NCBI GenBank assembly: GCA_022402565.1
Contig: JAKRSC010000028.1
Span: 1 to 64,000, forward strand
DNA length: 64,000 nucleotides
Reading direction: 5' to 3'
DNA from: Hydrotalea sp.
Lineage (GTDB): Bacteria; Bacteroidota; Bacteroidia; Chitinophagales; Chitinophagaceae
Shown: positions 17,386 to 27,367 of the stretch, in pieces
Numbering within the stretch: the stretch's first letter is position 1
How the letters are laid out: every line of letters begins with the position of its first letter
The notes under the pieces: generated by a model
The model's input: only the letters and a program-made list of their open reading frames with translations
Database searches by the model: none
Told to the model about the DNA's origin: nothing
Position numbers and translations under genes: made by a program

Positions 17386-18555
17386 TTAATTAATAGTCAA
17401 ATAGGTAGAAGCAATTTGATTCCAATCATATTCTTCCCACTTCTCATTCATTTCAGGTGACCAAGTAAATGTTTTTAAGGAGAAAATTACCTCTTTCCAA
17501 TCCTCTACACTCGATTGATTAACTGTAAAAACATTCTTGAAATCGTTATCTATTACCCAGGTGATTGGAAATGTTACAACTGGTTTTTTCGCTGCAGCGT
17601 ATTGTATAATTTTTAAGGGCTGTGAGTTTTTTAAAAAAACACTATTCATGGAATCTTTCATTAATAAACCAATATCTGAAAGTTGAAAAAATGCATAAGT
17701 AGCCTCATTAGAAACAGCTCCAATATGAATAATATTGGGAAGGTCAATAAATGGTAAATTGCCTACTGCCACTAAAACATACTCATTGAAAGGTAATAAG
17801 GAGGTCATTAATTGCTTCACAAAAAAAGGATCATACCAAACACTACCTCCTATATAAGTTAGAATAATTTTGTTTTCTACTCCAAGTTGATATTTCAGTT
17901 TATCAACATCTTGGTGTGTAACTGATTGAATTGAATCAAACCAGGCTCCATTGGGTAATTCATGAAAAGGATAATTAAATTCCTTATTCATGTTTTCTGC
18001 AGCAGAGGTAGATACTGTATAATTTTTTTGAGAAAATCTAAGTTGAGCTCTCATGTAGTTGCGAAATAATCTTCTATCTAAACTATGAAGATCAGCAAAA
18101 TCAAAGTCATCTTGAATATCCATCCATATAATATGTCGCTTACTTTCAATAGCCCTGAAATAATAAAACCCATCCATGTAAAAAATATGATCGGGCTGTA
18201 CAATTTTAATAACCCGCCTAAGTGCAATACTATTATACCAACTACAAATTTGTACTGCTAAAACTTTCGTGAAAAATATTCTGAAGAAGTTATCATGCAA
18301 AAATGAAAAAGTAACATGATTACAATTACTCTTTTTTTGTATAGAAATTCTACGAAACAAATTTTGGAAATAAATTCCAATTTTTTTTTGAAAACCCAAC
18401 TTTTGATTCGTCCATTCAAAATCTCTGCTGTCTTTCCATTTAAACCAATAAATATCATATTGCGTACAAAGGGCTTTACCGATAGCTGAAGACCTACTGT
18501 TTCCTATTACGATGCAGTCAGCAGGAATAAATATTGCCTTTTGTTTATTTTTCAC
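17386..18555 (-). CDS. GT-B glycosyltransferase (TuaH-like)
   Basis: A 389-residue protein with IWMDIQDDFDFADLHSL and YTVSTSAAENMNKEF in the N-terminal half, then ILTYIGGSVWYDPFFVKQL and LLMKDSMNSVFLKNSQPLK in the C-terminal half. This is the pattern of TuaH-type and other GT-B glycosyltransferases. A GTG start overlaps the 3' end of the upstream FkbM gene by 11 bases. Donor and acceptor are unknown. Confidence 0.75.
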   Translation of the reverse strand: MKNKQKAIFIPADCIVIGNSRSSAIGKALCTQYDIYWFKWKDSRDFEWTNQKLGFQKKIGIYFQNLFRRISIQKKSNCNHVTFSFLHDNFFRIFFTKVLAVQICSWYNSIALRRVIKIVQPDHIFYMDGFYYFRAIESKRHIIWMDIQDDFDFADLHSLDRRLFRNYMRAQLRFSQKNYTVSTSAAENMNKEFNYPFHELPNGAWFDSIQSVTHQDVDKLKYQLGVENKIILTYIGGSVWYDPFFVKQLMTSLLPFNEYVLVAVGNLPFIDLPNIIHIGAVSNEATYAFFQLSDIGLLMKDSMNSVFLKNSQPLKIIQYAAAKKPVVTFPITWVIDNDFKNVFTVNQSSVEDWKEVIFSLKTFTWSPEMNEKWEEYDWNQIASTYLTIN

Positions 18556-19318
18556 TTTGTGAAATAGTTGCTAGAATATTTAAATGGCCAATTTCTGAAA
18601 TAGTATATCGGTGCTCTTTTAAAAAATCATACACTTGGCTTTTAGATGTGCCATTTGCATGAAGCATATCTTCATTAATCTCCATCAATATATGCTTTAT
18701 TCTTCCAGATTTAATAAGCTGCTCTGCACCTTTTAATAGATGGTATTCATACCCCTCTATGTCAACCTTTAGTAGATCAATAATCTGATTTTTTGAATAA
18801 AGAGCATTATCTAATGTGTTACACTGCACAATGTGAGAGCCACCCTCATGAACATGACCCCAACCAATTTGTTCTTCATTACCTTCATTAAAGCTTACAG
18901 TACCTACTTCAGAAGAAAGTGCCACTTCGAATAAAGAATATTTTATAGAAGTTTCTAATTGACTAAGGTTCTCCTTTAAAAGTCCTATTACTTTTGGATT
19001 TGGCTCGAATGCATAAATACGGGGTTTTACAGAAACGCTTGACCATATTAATGAGTAATAGCCAAGGTTTGCTCCAGCATCTACAAAAACACTTCCTGTT
19101 TTAGCAAGATTTCTTACTATTTCACTTGTTTCATACTCATAATAACCTAAATGTGCAATTGTATCTGAAATAATATCTCCTTGCTTATATAAATTCATTC
19201 TATACTTTTTTGAAAAGAGTAGTTGACGATTTTTATATAGGTTTGGCTTAATCTTTTTATACTTTATATAGTATCTGAAAAGTAAACTTTCTTGAATTCT
19301 TCTTATCAGTGTATTCAT
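18545..19318 (-). CDS. FkbM-family methyltransferase
   Basis: A 257-residue SAM methyltransferase with VFVDAGANLGYYSLIWSSVS (motif I), YAFEPNPKVIGLLKENL and LLKVDIEGYEYHLLKGAE. The N-terminal 40 residues are basic and rich in Tyr, unlike the other two FkbM proteins. It overlaps the upstream wecB gene by 4 bases (ATGA). Confidence 0.87.
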   Translation of the reverse strand: MNTLIRRIQESLLFRYYIKYKKIKPNLYKNRQLLFSKKYRMNLYKQGDIISDTIAHLGYYEYETSEIVRNLAKTGSVFVDAGANLGYYSLIWSSVSVKPRIYAFEPNPKVIGLLKENLSQLETSIKYSLFEVALSSEVGTVSFNEGNEEQIGWGHVHEGGSHIVQCNTLDNALYSKNQIIDLLKVDIEGYEYHLLKGAEQLIKSGRIKHILMEINEDMLHANGTSKSQVYDFLKEHRYTISEIGHLNILATISQSEK

Positions 19319-20430
19319 TTTTTAAAGTAATTGAGTATGCATGAAGATATTCTTTCCGCTGCTTTCCCCTCTCCATACGGATTTTCTGCTTGTGCCATTC
19401 TATTAAAAAGATCTTGATCCTCTATCAGTTTTTTAAAATAATAGATAATATTTGATTTCTCATTTCCAACTAAAATAGCTGCTCCTGATTTAACCCCTTC
19501 TGGACGTTCGGTTTCTTTTCTTATAACCAATACTGGTTTGTTTAAAGCCGGAGCTTCTTCCTGTACACCACCACTATCTGTTATTATAAACAGACAATCA
19601 TTCATTGCTTTGCAAAAACTAATATAATCCATAGGTTCGGTTAGCATTATATTGTTTTTGCCGCTAAGCTTCTCAAACACCGTATTTCTAACATTTGGAT
19701 TCTTATGAACAGGAAACAGAAAATCAATATCTGTGTACTCATCTGCTAATTCAGAAATAGCATCTAAAATATCTAATAGGTATGCTCCCATATTTTCCCT
19801 TCTATGGATAGTTAATAGAACAAAGGGCCTAGTATTTTCAAAACTAAATGGAATAGAAATTTTTTCTTCCTTTAACTTCTGCAAAACCATATAAAGAGCA
19901 TCTATTGATGTATTTCCGGTAAGTATAATTTTATCTGGCTCTATTCCTTCTCTTCTCAAATTTTGAGCTGCCAACTGTGTCGGGGAAAAGTGAAGTGCAG
20001 ATAACCTGGTCACCAATTGTCTGTTCATTTCTTCCGGAAACGGATTATACAAATCGTAAGTCCTTAAACCTGCTTCTACATGGAAGACAGGTGTTTTCCT
20101 ATAAAAAGCTGCTAGAGCTCCAGCAAATACAGTAGATGTATCACCTTGTACAATAATGGCATCCACACTTTTTTTATCCAACAATTCACCTATTCCGATA
20201 ATTGCCTTTGTTACAAAGCCTTCTAAACTTTGATTCTTGGTCATTAATGAAAGGTGTTGATCTGGTACAATTTCAAAAGCATCCATTGCCTGAGTAAGCA
20301 TATCAGCATGCTGGCCTGTTACCCAAACTTCAATCTCAAAATCTGCAATCTTTTTTAAGGACTCAATAACCGGTGCCAATTTTATACACTCGGGTCTGGT
20401 CCCAAATAATACAACAATACGAATACTCAT
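19315..20430 (-). CDS. wecB: UDP-N-acetylglucosamine 2-epimerase
   Basis: This 371-residue enzyme interconverts UDP-GlcNAc and UDP-ManNAc or, in WbpI-type members, the 2,3-diacetamido uronate forms. Motifs: VVLFGTRPECIKLAPVIESL at the N-terminus, VQGDTSTVFAGALAAFY, HVEAGLRTYDLYNPFPEEMN, TIHRRENMG and TDSGGVQEEAP. The start is ATG 20430, preceded by GGAGG and overlapping the upstream stop (ATGA). A TTG six codons earlier is less likely. With the WlbA-like and WbpE-like genes at 31.5-35.8 kb it could act in a ManNAc3NAcA-type pathway. Confidence 0.92.
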   Translation of the reverse strand: MSIRIVVLFGTRPECIKLAPVIESLKKIADFEIEVWVTGQHADMLTQAMDAFEIVPDQHLSLMTKNQSLEGFVTKAIIGIGELLDKKSVDAIIVQGDTSTVFAGALAAFYRKTPVFHVEAGLRTYDLYNPFPEEMNRQLVTRLSALHFSPTQLAAQNLRREGIEPDKIILTGNTSIDALYMVLQKLKEEKISIPFSFENTRPFVLLTIHRRENMGAYLLDILDAISELADEYTDIDFLFPVHKNPNVRNTVFEKLSGKNNIMLTEPMDYISFCKAMNDCLFIITDSGGVQEEAPALNKPVLVIRKETERPEGVKSGAAILVGNEKSNIIYYFKKLIEDQDLFNRMAQAENPYGEGKAAERISSCILNYFKK

Positions 20431-21239
20431 ATAAATATCATCCTCCAATTAAAATAAACTCTCTCTAAAAAATATAATGCTCCTCTGCCTTTGAATTGAA
20501 TTAACTTATAGATGTCTTGACAAGTACTTAAGATGAGCATTTTACTCCTGGCCCATCTAAATGAAATGTTGCGGTTTGGCAAATGCTTATCTAAAAAATA
20601 TTTTTGTGAGTTTAGTCTCTTTTGTAAGCCTCCGTTAAAAGGAGTAATCACTCTCCAAGGATGAACTACAAGGGCGTTTGGAGTAAATAAAATTTTTCTT
20701 TTTGCTTGTAAAAGTCTTACATAAAAATCTGTGTCTTCCATTGCTGCATAAGGAAAATGTTCATCAAACATCCCCATTTCAAAAAACACATCTGATTTTA
20801 TAGCAAAGTTACAAGACCACAAATTTCCACCTTCTTCATTAATTGGAGCCTCTTCATTTAAACGAATTTGTACTCTATCTGTAACAGTTCTACCTTCTAA
20901 AACTTGAAAACCATTATTAAACTTGTCTTGATATGCTATAAGCCAGTCTTGAGTAGGAATACAATCATCATCTAAAAAAATCAACCACTCACCTTTTGCT
21001 AAGCTTGCTCCATGGTTTCTATTAGCAGCCGGCCCTTTTCCTGGCCCCTTGGTCCATTGAACGGTTGGGAAACTACTTGCAATGAGTTCTTTAGCAGCAC
21101 CATTTGGACTGTCATCTGTAACAATAATTTCTACATTTTCATTTAAGTTAAATGAAATATTTTTTCCAATTGCTTTCAGACAAAGGGTTAAATCTCTGTT
21201 TCTTTTATATGTTGGTATCACAACTGAAACGAGAATCAT
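20427..21239 (-). CDS. Family 2 glycosyltransferase
   Basis: A 270-residue GT-A enzyme: MILVSVVIPTYKRNRDLTLC, IVTDDSPNG, GPAANRNHGASLAKG and WLIFLDDDCIP (DxD site), then MEDTDFYVRLLQAKRK. The C-terminal region contains basic, hydrophobic stretches and may sit on the membrane. It is coupled to wecB by an ATGA overlap. Confidence 0.9.
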   Translation of the reverse strand: MILVSVVIPTYKRNRDLTLCLKAIGKNISFNLNENVEIIVTDDSPNGAAKELIASSFPTVQWTKGPGKGPAANRNHGASLAKGEWLIFLDDDCIPTQDWLIAYQDKFNNGFQVLEGRTVTDRVQIRLNEEAPINEEGGNLWSCNFAIKSDVFFEMGMFDEHFPYAAMEDTDFYVRLLQAKRKILFTPNALVVHPWRVITPFNGGLQKRLNSQKYFLDKHLPNRNISFRWARSKMLILSTCQDIYKLIQFKGRGALYFLERVYFNWRMIFI

Positions 21240-21245
21240 ATAATA

Positions 21246-22352
21246 CTAAATAGTTGAGAGAATCATTGTTTCATAATTAGGCTTTAAAACTTCCCAAGAA
21301 TATGTTTTAATTGCATAATCAATTACTTGTTGCTTCTGAAGGGTAGTTGAATTTACTTGGCGTATGCCACTTAAAATAGCTCCCTTACTAGTCATATCAA
21401 CATAAATGCCAAAATCTTTTAATACTTCTTGAGTAACATTATAATTGTGCACTATAGGAATTAGCCCACAAGATAAAGCCTCAGGAAGAACTCTAGGAAG
21501 GCCTTCCTTTAATGAACATAGTATAAAATAGTCGGCAGCAAACATATAATCAATTACTTCATTTTGATCAACACTTTTAATAAGATAGTTAGTACTTAAT
21601 AACTGGTTCTTTGCTTTCTCAATTATGAAACTAGATTCGTTGTCCATATTACCTAATAATATTAAGAAATATTCGTCTGTGAACATTTCAGCAAACTCAT
21701 CAATTAAATAATCCATTCTTTTGTGTGATGAATTGATTGCTCCAACCGACAAAATTATTTTTCTATACCCCGAGGCTTTTTTAATATTTAAAATTTTGTT
21801 ATCATCGGTATTTCTAATTTTTATGCCATATGGCAAAAGAGTCATATTATCTGTATTAAATCCTGCTTGTTTAGCTTCTTCAATATAAAATGGTAACAAC
21901 TGTTGAATGTGATCCATCCTAGTAAAAGGAGGGCCATTTGGAGCGCCATTTGAAAACAAAAGTTTGTATTTTAATAGAAACCATTTTCTCAACCAATACA
22001 AATATGTGCCTAATTTAAAATCACTATAATAAATAACTGCAGGTTTGTAATAAATTATGTATGGTATAAAAAAAAGGAAAAAAGTACTTTGTTCGATTGT
22101 ATACTGAGGAATTCTGACTAGTTTATATAACCATTGTGCTATAGAACCATTTCTTTTAAAATTGAAGACTGTAAATACATTTTCTAATTTCTGTACGAAT
22201 TTAATTTTTCCTCCCGAAAACAAATAAAGATCAAATTTTGTACTATTTTCTAAACACTCAAAGCATTCATTAGTAAATGACTCGTAGCCTCTATTAATAT
22301 TCCCTAATCCAGTACAAGTCATGAAAACTATAGGTTTATTTTTATTACTCAT
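21246..22352 (-). CDS. Family 4 glycosyltransferase
   Basis: A 368-residue GT-B enzyme. The N-terminal half includes IVFMTCTGLGNINRGYESF and LLFSNGAPNGPPFTRMDHIQ. The C-terminal half has ILSVGAINSSHKRMDYLIDE, LILLGNMDN and LCSLKEGLPRVLPEALSCGL. It is AT-rich like its neighbours. Confidence 0.85.
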   Translation of the reverse strand: MSNKNKPIVFMTCTGLGNINRGYESFTNECFECLENSTKFDLYLFSGGKIKFVQKLENVFTVFNFKRNGSIAQWLYKLVRIPQYTIEQSTFFLFFIPYIIYYKPAVIYYSDFKLGTYLYWLRKWFLLKYKLLFSNGAPNGPPFTRMDHIQQLLPFYIEEAKQAGFNTDNMTLLPYGIKIRNTDDNKILNIKKASGYRKIILSVGAINSSHKRMDYLIDEFAEMFTDEYFLILLGNMDNESSFIIEKAKNQLLSTNYLIKSVDQNEVIDYMFAADYFILCSLKEGLPRVLPEALSCGLIPIVHNYNVTQEVLKDFGIYVDMTSKGAILSGIRQVNSTTLQKQQVIDYAIKTYSWEVLKPNYETMILSTI

Positions 22353-22360
22353 AATGTTAA

Positions 22361-23551
22361 TTACTTGGCTACATTATTTATAAACATATAAAACACTTCT
22401 TGTTGTTTCTTAATTTCAAAATTTTCTGCCGCAACTTTTCTAGCATTTTCTGAAAGTGAAAAATATTTATCTCTTTCAGAGTAAATACGAATAAGATAAT
22501 TCCTAATATCTTCAATTTCTGTTGTATTAATTACATATCCAATTTTCCATTCTTCAACAAAATCATTACAAGCTGAATAATCCGGTCCAATAGAGAGAAT
22601 CGGTCGTCCCACTGAAATATAGTCTGTCGTTTTGGTTTGAATAGAAGAAAAAGTAAATGGCTCCATTTTTCTTTTAAAAGAAGAGGTGACCAACAAAAGC
22701 CAACCATCATCAAGCTTTTGTTTTAGCTCGTGATAATTTACAAAACCCTTATACTTCGTATGTTTACCTTTTAAAAGGCCTTCAATTTGAATCAAAAATC
22801 CTTGGTTGCAGTAAATCCATAATTCAATTTTAAAATTATCAATAAATAGGTCTTCAACCGCTCTTGAAATTATTTCAAGACCATCTAGATGCATTTCCCA
22901 AATAGAACCTGCATAAATAATTGGTAAAACTTTTTTTTCGCTAAATTGAAAAATGTTGTCTGAATTTTCTACTTCTACTGGATTGTGAATAATCAATACC
23001 TGCTTTTGAATTTTAAAATAGTCAGCAATACATTTATTTAGTCTTTGACTAATCATAATCCAGATTTTCGCGCTAATAAATCCCTTTCTGATTAACTTTT
23101 TTTCATAGCAATTCATATTAGCTTGTGTAATCCAATTATCCATTAGGTAAATAATAAGAGGAATATTATTTTGGATTGAAAAAAAATATGCTTGAAAAAA
23201 TATGGTTTTTTCTGTTGTTGACAAGAGCAATATTGTATTTTCTGGTAAGCACTTATTATTGAACTTACTAAATAATGCATTTAATGGAACTTCTACTGGC
23301 GCTAAGAGTTTATTTAAGACATGCCCAATACGATTTTTTAAACTTACTGTAGTCCTAAAATAATTTATTGGTAAAATGTCTGCTTGCAAATCATTAATTG
23401 GCTTGTATTGGTTTACTTTAAGTTTGTCAATAGCAATAGTGATGTTTTTGGTTGGATACCCTTTCAATAAGTTATATAATGTTTGACTTATGCCTCCACC
23501 AGTTTTTGAAGGTATACTATCCGTAAAAACTATTATTCTTTTTGAGAACAT
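22361..23551 (-). CDS. GT-B glycosyltransferase
   Basis: A 396-residue protein beginning KRIIVFTDSIPSKTGGGISQ, with NIPLIIYLMDNWI and IWIMISQRLNKCIADYF in the first half. LPIIYAGSIWEMHLDGLEII and KTTDYISVGRPILSIGPDYS follow in the second half. The fold fits GT-B, but the canonical E-x7-E motif is weak. It is very AT-rich and bordered on its left by the GC-richer epimerase gene. Confidence 0.75.
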   Translation of the reverse strand: MFSKRIIVFTDSIPSKTGGGISQTLYNLLKGYPTKNITIAIDKLKVNQYKPINDLQADILPINYFRTTVSLKNRIGHVLNKLLAPVEVPLNALFSKFNNKCLPENTILLLSTTEKTIFFQAYFFSIQNNIPLIIYLMDNWITQANMNCYEKKLIRKGFISAKIWIMISQRLNKCIADYFKIQKQVLIIHNPVEVENSDNIFQFSEKKVLPIIYAGSIWEMHLDGLEIISRAVEDLFIDNFKIELWIYCNQGFLIQIEGLLKGKHTKYKGFVNYHELKQKLDDGWLLLVTSSFKRKMEPFTFSSIQTKTTDYISVGRPILSIGPDYSACNDFVEEWKIGYVINTTEIEDIRNYLIRIYSERDKYFSLSENARKVAAENFEIKKQQEVFYMFINNVAK

Positions 23552-23552
23552 T

Positions 23553-24605
23553 TTATAACATCCTAGTTTTCCAGCTCTCCACTATCTGTCGTATAGTCTC
23601 AATCAAGCTGATGGTAATATCCCATTGGGGATAATGCTGTTTCATTTTACGTAAATCGCTGTAATAACAAATGTGGTCTCCTTCTCGATTTTTGTCAACA
23701 TATTCAAACACTTGTTGCTGACCGCTGAATTGTTCTGCAATGGCAAATGCTTCTAAAATGCTACAGGTGTTTTGTTTGCCACCACCTAAATTATACACTT
23801 CACCCGAACGAGGTGCATTAATAAAGGCTTCCATGAAGGTGGCAATGTCGTGGCTATGGATATTATCGCGTACTTGTTTTCCTTTATATCCATAAATGAA
23901 ATACTTCTTTCCTTCTAAATTACACTTTACCAAGTAGCTTAAGAAACCATGCAACTCCACACCGCTGTGGTTGGGACCGGTTAAACATCCACCCCGCAAA
24001 CAAACCGTTGGCATATTAAAATACCTTCCATATTCTTGTACCATCACATCGGCAGCTACTTTACTGGCACCAAACAAGGAGTGTTTGCTTTGGTCTATAG
24101 TAAATGTTTCTGCAATTCCTTCTGCATAAGTTGCATCTGCATAATCCCATCTGGTATCTAATTCCACCATGGGAATTCTATTGGGTGCATCGCCATACAC
24201 TTTGTTGGTGCTCATGTGAATGAAAGGCGACTCGGGACAAAACTGTCGAGCAGCTTCCAACAAGTTCAACGTACCTGTTGCATTGGTATCAAAATCATCG
24301 AAAGGAATGGCTGCTGCTCTATCGTGGCTGGGTTGTGCAGCTGTGTGTACAATAACATGTGGACGAACTTCTTGTACCAATGTCAATACTGCTTGTCTGT
24401 TTCTGATATCAATTTCATGATGAACAAAACCTACAATAGCAGACTGAAGTCTTTGCTGGTTCCATCGGGTATCGCCCTGTGAACCAAAAAACACCGCACG
24501 CTGGTTATTATCGATTCCATGCACCTCATAACCCAGCGCTGCAAAATGTATGCACACTTCACTGCCTACTAATCCAGATGACCCTGTTACAAGAATTTTT
24601 TTCAC
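23553..24605 (-). CDS. CDP-tyvelose/paratose 2-epimerase-like enzyme
   Basis: A 350-residue extended SDR. Motifs: [19 protein letters not shown] (NAD site), [33 protein letters not shown] and [20 protein letters not shown] (YxxxK is replaced by FxxxK: F-G-A-S-K). [20 protein letters not shown] matches the RfbE type. The family epimerises C2 of CDP-paratose; no other CDP-dideoxyhexose gene is in this window, so the true substrate is uncertain. The GTG at 24605 overlaps the upstream stop (GTGA) and is preferred over a TTG nine codons earlier. Its GC content (line 23941-24000: 32 of 60 bases) is far above its neighbours. Confidence 0.82.
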   Translation of the reverse strand: MKKILVTGSSGLVGSEVCIHFAALGYEVHGIDNNQRAVFFGSQGDTRWNQQRLQSAIVGFVHHEIDIRNRQAVLTLVQEVRPHVIVHTAAQPSHDRAAAIPFDDFDTNATGTLNLLEAARQFCPESPFIHMSTNKVYGDAPNRIPMVELDTRWDYADATYAEGIAETFTIDQSKHSLFGASKVAADVMVQEYGRYFNMPTVCLRGGCLTGPNHSGVELHGFLSYLVKCNLEGKKYFIYGYKGKQVRDNIHSHDIATFMEAFINAPRSGEVYNLGGGKQNTCSILEAFAIAEQFSGQQQVFEYVDKNREGDHICYYSDLRKMKQHYPQWDITISLIETIRQIVESWKTRML

Positions 24606-25369
24606 TGTTTGATATTTATGTACTGTTCCCAAAAAGAATAATATTTAGGCCAAGCATGACAGGCCATAGGTAGTTTATTTGAATTCAAAGAAAAAGCCTC
24701 TTGAGGATTTTCATCAAATGCGAAATCAAGTGCTATATCTAAAGGCGCCACCCTGTAAAATGGGTTGTATGAATTGATGTAAAATGAAAAAAAATAGTCT
24801 TCATTATAATTGAATCCTTCCAGTTTCTTTTTGAAAAACTTACAATTAAATATTGCGGAAGAAACTTTTCTTAATGAGAATCCTCCATTTCCCACCAAAT
24901 TAAACTTATTAAAGCCTATTCTTTTTAAAACCCTTCTAGGAAAAGAAATATGACTAGCATAAAATTCAGACCAATACCAATTAACCCAAGGTGCTCCTAT
25001 GTAATCATAATTTAAAGAACAATATTTCTCTATATCGTTTCTAAAAATAAACGCATCTGTTTGAAATATTAGTATATAAGTATATTTAATAAATAATTCA
25101 TAAAATGAAGACGATAACAAGAGTTTGTTGTAAGTCTGTACACTTTCAAAATATGCAGGATCTAGTTCAATTATTTCATACTGACTCCTGTAATGACTTG
25201 GTAAATCGTTACAAAAATTTATATTGGGACAAATCAAATAAATACTAGCATTATTTACTACATTAAACAAGCTTTCTAATGAAAGTAAATCATGGGGAGA
25301 TAAATGAGGCTTATAAATTGGTACAACAACAGCAAAGGTTGTTTGAATTTGATGTATTCTGTTGCCCAT
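24602..25369 (-). CDS. DUF5672-type glycosyltransferase
   Basis: A 255-residue protein: [20 protein letters not shown], then [19 protein letters not shown] (DxD-like QTDAF), [11 protein letters not shown] and [13 protein letters not shown]. This is the pattern of DUF5672 proteins, GT-A-like enzymes found in O-antigen loci. No membrane span. It is coupled to the epimerase gene through a GTGA overlap. Confidence 0.82.
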   Translation of the reverse strand: MGNRIHQIQTTFAVVVPIYKPHLSPHDLLSLESLFNVVNNASIYLICPNINFCNDLPSHYRSQYEIIELDPAYFESVQTYNKLLLSSSFYELFIKYTYILIFQTDAFIFRNDIEKYCSLNYDYIGAPWVNWYWSEFYASHISFPRRVLKRIGFNKFNLVGNGGFSLRKVSSAIFNCKFFKKKLEGFNYNEDYFFSFYINSYNPFYRVAPLDIALDFAFDENPQEAFSLNSNKLPMACHAWPKYYSFWEQYINIKQ

Positions 25370-25376
25370 AAAAAAT

Positions 25377-26585
25377 CTATATCTCGTACAATGAAAGCCT
25401 TTTATTTAGTAGATCTTGGGTATTAAAATGTACGGTAACATATTTTTTTGCAAGTAACGCTAATTCACGCATGAAAAAATTGTTGTGTAAATGAGTAAGG
25501 TGATCTTTAAAGTCATCTAGATTGTCATAAAGCAAAAGATGATTTTTATCATTTTCAGAGTATAGACCCTCTGCCGCAAAAGAAGTAGATATTACAGGAA
25601 TATTATTTTCAAACGCTTGAAGTATTTTAACCCTAATTCCACCCCCCGATATAATTGGAACAATTAATATACTATTATCATAATGGTGCTCAATATTTTT
25701 TACGAATCCTAAAAATTTTATATTTTCTATAATACTATATTTTTTTTTGAATTCTTTAGACCACGTACCCGATATATATATGGGGTATTTAATACTATTA
25801 AGGTTAGGCAAAAAGTAGTTATCTAAAAAATCTGACAAGCCTTGCTTATTGGGTTCATGTGATTCATTTCCTAAAAAGAGAAACTTATTAAAAAACGTGG
25901 AAGCTGAGTGCTTTACTTTTAATGCTTTAGGAATTCCAAATGGGCTAATTTCTAAATGTTCAATTTTATTTTCATACAAATTATAATCTTGCTTGTTAAA
26001 AACTACAGTCTTATCAAAATATTTCATATAAGAAAGTTCACAATTCATTATTAATTCAGCAACATATTTTTGATATGAAGAGGGTTGATAAAAAGATTTT
26101 ATATATCTTTTTGATTGAGGTTCATGTTGTACAAATATTTTTCTTGTATTTGAAGGAAGTATAGGCGCAACGTTCAGTGACCAAGGAAACTCAACTTGTA
26201 TAATATCATACTTCTGACTATTGAAACAATCATTAATAAATTTAAAATTACTTTTACTAATAGCATGAATCTGAAAAATATATTCGTAGTTAGATTTTTT
26301 ATTTTTATATTTTTTTGTCATCAATGATATTAGACTTCTTAAATATGAACTTACCCTGTTTTTTATAGATAGCTTATTTATATCTATAAATAATTTGAAT
26401 TGTATTTCTGGATGTAGAAGTTGAAGTTGCTTTGCATTCAATAAATCTTCGTTAGAAAATATAGGTAAAATGTAGGTTAATGATACTTTATCTTTCAGTT
26501 GCTCAATAAAGTAGTACTGAGAAATTTTTCCTCCTTCATTAAGTGGAAATGGAATAATATTTGATATTATCAAAATAGATTTCAA
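25377..26585 (-). CDS. Family 4-like glycosyltransferase
   Basis: A 402-residue GT-B protein: SILIISNIIPFPLNEGGKIS, IIQVEFPWSLNVAPILP and RKIFVQHEPQSKRYIKSFY in the N-terminal half; FLFLGNESHEPNKQGLSDFL, YPIYISGTWSKEF and VPIISGGGIRVKILQAFENN in the second half. The GGGIRVKILQA motif is typical of GT4 enzymes of the Glyco_trans_1_4 type. The start is a TTG; no ATG fits. Very AT-rich. Confidence 0.85.
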   Translation of the reverse strand: MKSILIISNIIPFPLNEGGKISQYYFIEQLKDKVSLTYILPIFSNEDLLNAKQLQLLHPEIQFKLFIDINKLSIKNRVSSYLRSLISLMTKKYKNKKSNYEYIFQIHAISKSNFKFINDCFNSQKYDIIQVEFPWSLNVAPILPSNTRKIFVQHEPQSKRYIKSFYQPSSYQKYVAELIMNCELSYMKYFDKTVVFNKQDYNLYENKIEHLEISPFGIPKALKVKHSASTFFNKFLFLGNESHEPNKQGLSDFLDNYFLPNLNSIKYPIYISGTWSKEFKKKYSIIENIKFLGFVKNIEHHYDNSILIVPIISGGGIRVKILQAFENNIPVISTSFAAEGLYSENDKNHLLLYDNLDDFKDHLTHLHNNFFMRELALLAKKYVTVHFNTQDLLNKRLSLYEI

Positions 26586-26586
26586 A

Positions 26587-27366
26587 TTAAATCCTTTTTG
26601 ATATTAAACTAAAAAAATAGTCGCGAACCTTTACAGGTCTGCTATTTTTTAGCAATTGATATTGCTGATGAAGAATTTTTGAATTCCATACTTCATCATA
26701 TAGGCCCTTAATTATTGAGTCAACAAAAGTTTTCCTCTCTCGAAATAAAAGATCTCGATTTTCTGGATTAGAACTTATTCCTGAAGAATCATAGACTCCA
26801 ATAGGTACAGGTATAACCTTGTAACTTACATTACTCAATACTATAGCTTTAAAATACCAAATCCAATCTGAAGATATCTTGAATTTAACATCATAAAATC
26901 CTAAATCGAAAAAAGTACTTCTGTTAATTAAAGCACCTCCTGAATGCGGTAGCCCTCCAAGTATCATTGTTTTAAAATTAATATCTGTCATACAAGGAAC
27001 ATATTCTAGCTTTTCGGCATATTGGTATTGTATATCAAAAAATATTATTTTATACTTATAATCAATGTAACTTTTGATGTTGTTAAAGTTAGCTCCAAGT
27101 ATATCGCCGCTATTTAAGAAAAGAATGTATTGTCCACGGGCCAACCGTATTCCCTTATTCATAGCTTCATATACACCTTGGTCACCCTCTATTAAATATG
27201 AATCAATAATATCAGTATTTAACTTAATTATTTCTTTACTTCCATCTGTTGAATCACCATCTATTACAATATAATCAATATCAACGTTTTGAACCTTCTT
27301 TACTGAATTAATAGTTCTAGCGAGTCCCTCTTTATTATTAAGATTTATAGTGACAATGGATATCAT
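26587..27366 (-). CDS. Family 2 glycosyltransferase
   Basis: A 259-residue GT-A enzyme: MISIVTINLNNKEGLARTIN, DYIVIDGDSTDGSKEII, DQGVYEAMNKGIRLARG and YILFLNSGDIL. It belongs to the same WcaE-like branch as the enzyme at 4590 but differs in sequence. One base separates it from the flanking genes on each side. Confidence 0.9.
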   Translation of the reverse strand: MISIVTINLNNKEGLARTINSVKKVQNVDIDYIVIDGDSTDGSKEIIKLNTDIIDSYLIEGDQGVYEAMNKGIRLARGQYILFLNSGDILGANFNNIKSYIDYKYKIIFFDIQYQYAEKLEYVPCMTDINFKTMILGGLPHSGGALINRSTFFDLGFYDVKFKISSDWIWYFKAIVLSNVSYKVIPVPIGVYDSSGISSNPENRDLLFRERKTFVDSIIKGLYDEVWNSKILHQQYQLLKNSRPVKVRDYFFSLISKRI

Positions 27367-27367
27367 T

